From Adineta steineri (Eukaryota > Rotifera > Eurotatoria > Adinetida > Adinetidae), in assembly GCA_905250115.1 (NCBI GenBank), contig CAJNOI010000067.1:378490-442489 (forward strand): a stretch of 64,000 nucleotides of DNA, in the 5' to 3' direction. Shown in pieces: positions 61,099 through 64,000 of the stretch (within the stretch, counting starts at the first letter, position 1; the number at the start of each line of letters is the position of its first letter). The notes beneath the pieces were generated by a model that made no database searches, was not told the DNA's origin, and saw only the letters and a list, made by a program, of their open reading frames with translations. The position numbers and the translations under genes were made by a program.

Positions 61099-62066
61099 AT
61101 GCTGATGATATTAGTATTTGCGGTTTTTTTATGGCCGACTTGTTCTCAATTTGCACTATGTAACTCTTCGAATAATGCATGCGATCAATCTGATACTATA
61201 TGTGTTCGACATCCTCGATGTCATGATCGTCCTGTATGTTATCCGGTGTCAATGATTGATGAACCAGTGTGTCCTACGATAGCAAGTAAGAGAATAGTTA
61301 GTCAGATTTATATTCATTAGTACGTCGAACTAGTATGATGAGACATTTCTTTGTCGTTCTTACGTTATCTATACATGTATTCAACGTTAGTGAACACCTA
61401 CTGACGAAGAACTAAGAACTCATTAAAATAATAGATAAAATGCTTAGGCTTTTATAGTTTAATCAAATGAGAATAATATTTATATTATGATTTACCATGT
61501 GTTAAGTTGTAGGTACGTACCATAACATCTAAGTTGAGAATATGTTCTCTTTTATAGGTATTAACTTGCTGATAAATCCCGGCGGAGAAGATGGTGTACT
61601 CTCGCCTTGGATCGTAGGGGGCTACTCAGATCCGAAACTAGATATGAGCAGATTTGGTTCCGGTTACAATCCTCGCACTAGGTCATATCAATTTAGTGGG
61701 CACATTGGTTCACTCGGCACACTCACGCAGACTGTTGTTATCGTAGGTGCAAATCCATTGATTAAAACATCACGGATCGATTCAGGCAGTCTTACCGTCG
61801 ATTTGCTCTTTTGGACCCGTGTCTTTCCACAAGGGGCGAATAACGACGGTGCCGCAGTGGCCTTGTACTTTCTTGATGCCTCCAATGGTATTCTAAGCAA
61901 TGCGACTTCTCCCGAGCAGGCAGCCGGTTCTAGTTGAGTCTCATACTCAAATTCATACCCTATTCCTGTTGGAACAAGATCAATCCAGTATCAAATGAGA
62001 TTCATTTCGCATACTGGAAAAGACATAGACTCGTATATCGATGACAACTCTATGACTATCTACTAA
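61099..62066 (+). pseudogene. Secreted Cys-rich / jelly-roll-like protein with an in-frame TGA
   Basis: Exon 61099-61285 encodes a signal peptide (M-L-M-I-L-V-F-A-V-F-L) and a short segment with several cysteines. After a 272-nt intron, exon 61558-62066 encodes a beta-rich domain beginning L-L-I-N-P-G-G-E, typical of galactose-binding or carbohydrate-binding jelly rolls (N-x-G-x-E near strand 1), with L-T-Q-T-V and a closing G-T-R-S-I-Q-Y segment. TGA at 61935-61937 (codon 189) lies between G-S-S and V-S-Y. The frame then continues open for 42 codons to TAA at 62064-62066, through sequence that clearly completes the domain. A Trp is likely at the TGA position. Otherwise intact, it is probably an extracellular sugar-binding protein. 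Confidence 0.6.
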
Positions 62067-63525
62067 CACATTTGCATTTTCTCGAATAAGTAATTAAATC
62101 TATTGCGCATTATAGCGTCCAACCAGAAAAAAAATACAGAAAATCTTAAAGTTATCTCTTCAATAAAATTTTCTTCATATAAAGTCAAAATAATGTGTAC
62201 TGAGTGTTGCATGATGGTAATGATGACGATGACTTGAGTAAAGATTTCATGAGGAAAGTCTATTTATTCTAATAGAATCTAATATGCATTTATTTTATTA
62301 TCTATTCAATTTATGCTCTGTTGGCTGCAGAATAAAACTTCAGAATTATTGTCCAAAAAAATGAAAACCTTCAACAACTATTTGAATAGATTGAACGAAG
62401 ATGGGCGTGGGTGTGAAATGGAAATGATATCCACACCCACACCCACACCCTTTACACAGAAGTAACTCTACAAAACTCCAAGATTTTTGTTGCTCTACCT
62501 AGGAAAAATGAGAAATTTTTCTTTTTCCCTAATTTTATAAACGTATTGAGCAACTAATAATATAATTTAAAAGATGAATAATGTATTGAGTAGCATATTA
62601 AATATTTCCATGGATATTATTGTCTTTAAGTTTGTCTCAATGAACTAAAGAAATATCTTAATATTGAGTTCTTTTTTCAAATCTATTCGACACACTCAAT
62701 GAAAAAATAAAGTTTTGAAGAAATACAACAAGGCAAAACGAAAAATATTCATTTTATTTCTCTTTGCAACTAACTTATTTACACATGCTTCATTTTCACT
62801 GAGTGTGTGTATACAAGAACGAGAAAAAAATGGCAACTATATTAATCATATATGAAAGTTTGTTTTGTTCGTTGTCAATGTACTTTTTTTTGGTGGTCTC
62901 TCTCGCACTTTGTATTTACATTTTTAAAAGCATCTAAAAAAGAATACAATCATTTGTCATTAAATAATAGTTGTGACATTGACAAACTTTCTTTTAGCAG
63001 AATGATTTTGAATTGACAGAAGACGCATGGATACTCTCTATAATTAAGCAAAGAACGCCAATTGGTATTTTGAACAAATTCTTACCAATGTTTAACTACA
63101 TATAGTCTACGAATATGAGCAAAACAAAATACGTATATAATCTATTCTTAATATAAGATAGGATGTGTCCACTAGTTCTACAATGTGTACAAAATAATGT
63201 TGTGAATCTCATTGATGAATCAGAGAGACTGAAAGAAAAGAAAAAAAAGAAAATTCGCTGTCGAAGTGTTATCTAAGCATTAACATACTGAAATAATAAT
63301 GCAGACATAAATAAGAGAAATTTGGAAAGAAAAAAAAACAATTAACATGCCTAGCTGACTTCTTTGTATTTTGTTTGTTCGGATTTGGTTAATTTCTCTC
63401 TTTCTGTTATTTTTCAACATAGTGTGTTCTTAATAATAACTAGGTGGCGAGATTCTTTTTATGTCAACAAAATAATACAAATATTGTGAATTGCAGAATA
63501 ATCGAGAAAAAAACAAATCGTTGCC
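62067..63525. other. Spacer upstream of the right-edge gene
   Basis: No gene recognised. It holds one hairpin repeat (62402-62451) and probably the promoter region of the gene at 63595. Confidence 0.5.
62402..62451. repeat. Telomere-like hairpin
   Basis: GGGCGTGGGTGTGAAATG faces ATCCACACCCACACCCACAC, with a loop of about 10 nt. Confidence 0.7.
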
Positions 63526-63533
63526 TATATAAA
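63526..63533 (+). promoter_or_regulatory. TATA box of the right-edge gene
   Basis: TATATAAA lies 62-69 bp upstream of the ATG at 63595, a plausible core promoter distance if the 5' UTR is about 35 nt. Confidence 0.45.
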
Positions 63534-63594
63534 CCATTGTTGTATTCTCTATATTCATTCAAATAACAACACTTACTTATAAATTCACATCAAT

Positions 63595-64000
63595 ATGGGG
63601 TGCAAACAGTCGAAAAAAAAGATTTCTTCGCCCTATATTCCACACGCCTCTAATACCACTGTTACGACAACAACGCCATCAGTACCTCAGCATATGATTC
63701 AAAATTATCTGTTGGTTTGGGTCGATGAAAGCATCGATCAAACCAATAGGGATTGTCAGAATACGTTGACACAGCTCCGAGCTGTAGTCAACGACGTCAT
63801 TATGTGCACTCAATCAGACCAATGTATCAAGTTTCTCAACAAACTCAAGAACGAAGAAAGTTTCGCCATTATATCGGGATCACTTGGTCAACATTTAGTC
63901 CCTAAAATCCATGATGTGTCAAAATTAGATGGCATTTATATATTTTGCGACGATGTATCTTACCACCAACAATGGACTAAGGATTGGAACAAAATTAAGA
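63595..64000 (+). CDS. N-terminal part of an ADP-ribosyltransferase-family protein (runs off window)
   Basis: The frame is open from the ATG at 63595 to the edge, 135 codons. M-G-C-K-Q-S with a Lys-rich stretch is a candidate N-myristoylation/palmitoylation signal, which would place the protein at the inner membrane. A Thr-rich linker is followed by N-Y-L-L-V-W-V-D-E-S-I, D-C-Q-N-T-L-T-Q-L-R, D-Q-C-I-K-F-L, I-I-S-G-S-L-G-Q and L-D-G-I-Y-I-F-C. This receiver-like N-terminal module is one I associate, from memory, with large bdelloid arginine ADP-ribosyltransferases (often followed by the R-S-E catalytic domain and TPRs). The catalytic part is outside the window, so the enzymatic call is inference. 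Confidence 0.65.
   Translation, partial: MGCKQSKKKISSPYIPHASNTTVTTTTPSVPQHMIQNYLLVWVDESIDQTNRDCQNTLTQLRAVVNDVIMCTQSDQCIKFLNKLKNEESFAIISGSLGQHLVPKIHDVSKLDGIYIFCDDVSYHQQWTKDWNKIK

Noticed and set aside
5407-62451. True telomere or chromosome end
   Set aside because: The TGTGGG-like tracts are short, diverged, in both orientations and inside introns. Nothing in the window looks like a terminal array.

Overview
The window looks like an AT-rich, intron-rich piece of a bdelloid rotifer genome. The evidence is: genes split by 45-70 nt introns with GT..AG ends; dispersed (TGTGGG)n/(CCCACA)n tracts, TGTGGG being the telomeric repeat reported for bdelloids; and lineage-typical families, namely VCBS/FG-GAP propeller proteins, arginine ADP-ribosyltransferases, divergent rhodopsin-like 7TM receptors, F-box/LRR proteins, and decayed enzymes of a kind bdelloids often acquire by transfer. 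The genus cannot be fixed from the sequence.

Layout. 586-6309 (-): a large membrane protein made of three concatenated copies of a two-TM, Cys-rich unit plus an extra TM exon, probably continuing past the left edge. 8.2-11.1 kb (-): a 7TM receptor cluster with one decayed copy, one copy broken only by an in-frame TGA, and a duplicated 3' tail. 11.98-12.3 kb (-): an orphan TM/Thr-rich exon cassette. 14.97-15.94 kb (+): an intact 7TM receptor. 17.2-19.4 kb (-): an armadillo-like/TIR protein. 20.7-24.1 kb (-): an F-box gene with 17 one-LRR exons. 26.0-32.3 kb (-): a second LRR array of about 35-36 exons with an internal duplication, a nested insertion (foldback element with 9-bp TSD) and an N gap; an F-box gene lies just upstream (32.9-34.1 kb). 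35.2-37.7 kb: two decayed enzyme genes. 39.5-43.1 kb (+): an ADP-ribosyltransferase-TM-VCBS fusion. 46.6-54.7 kb (+): more two-TM units, the last two joined to a TM-Thr-VCBS tail but broken by a SINE insertion and a frameshift. 55.4-60 kb: a decayed 2OG-Fe(II) oxygenase, a RING/2-TM protein, a 974-bp inverted-repeat transposon and a decayed F-box-family gene. 61.1-62.1 kb: a secreted jelly-roll-like protein with an in-frame TGA. 63.6 kb to the edge: the start of an ADP-ribosyltransferase-family gene.

The main theme is modular surface proteins. One TM exon with fixed phases (2 in, 1 out) occurs four times, behind different N-terminal modules (ADP-ribosyltransferase, concatenated two-TM units, or a short tail). 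In the two complete cases it leads into a VCBS propeller, as if an exon cassette couples various cytoplasmic or membrane modules to a common extracellular sensor. A second theme is about two dozen short hairpin-like elements built from facing telomere-like arms, often ending CCCTCAAGAT, scattered through introns and spacers. A third is decay: pseudogenes, SINE and MITE insertions and local duplications, as in gene-poor or subtelomeric bdelloid DNA. All splice models are from reading GT/AG sites and phases by eye; no search was run.
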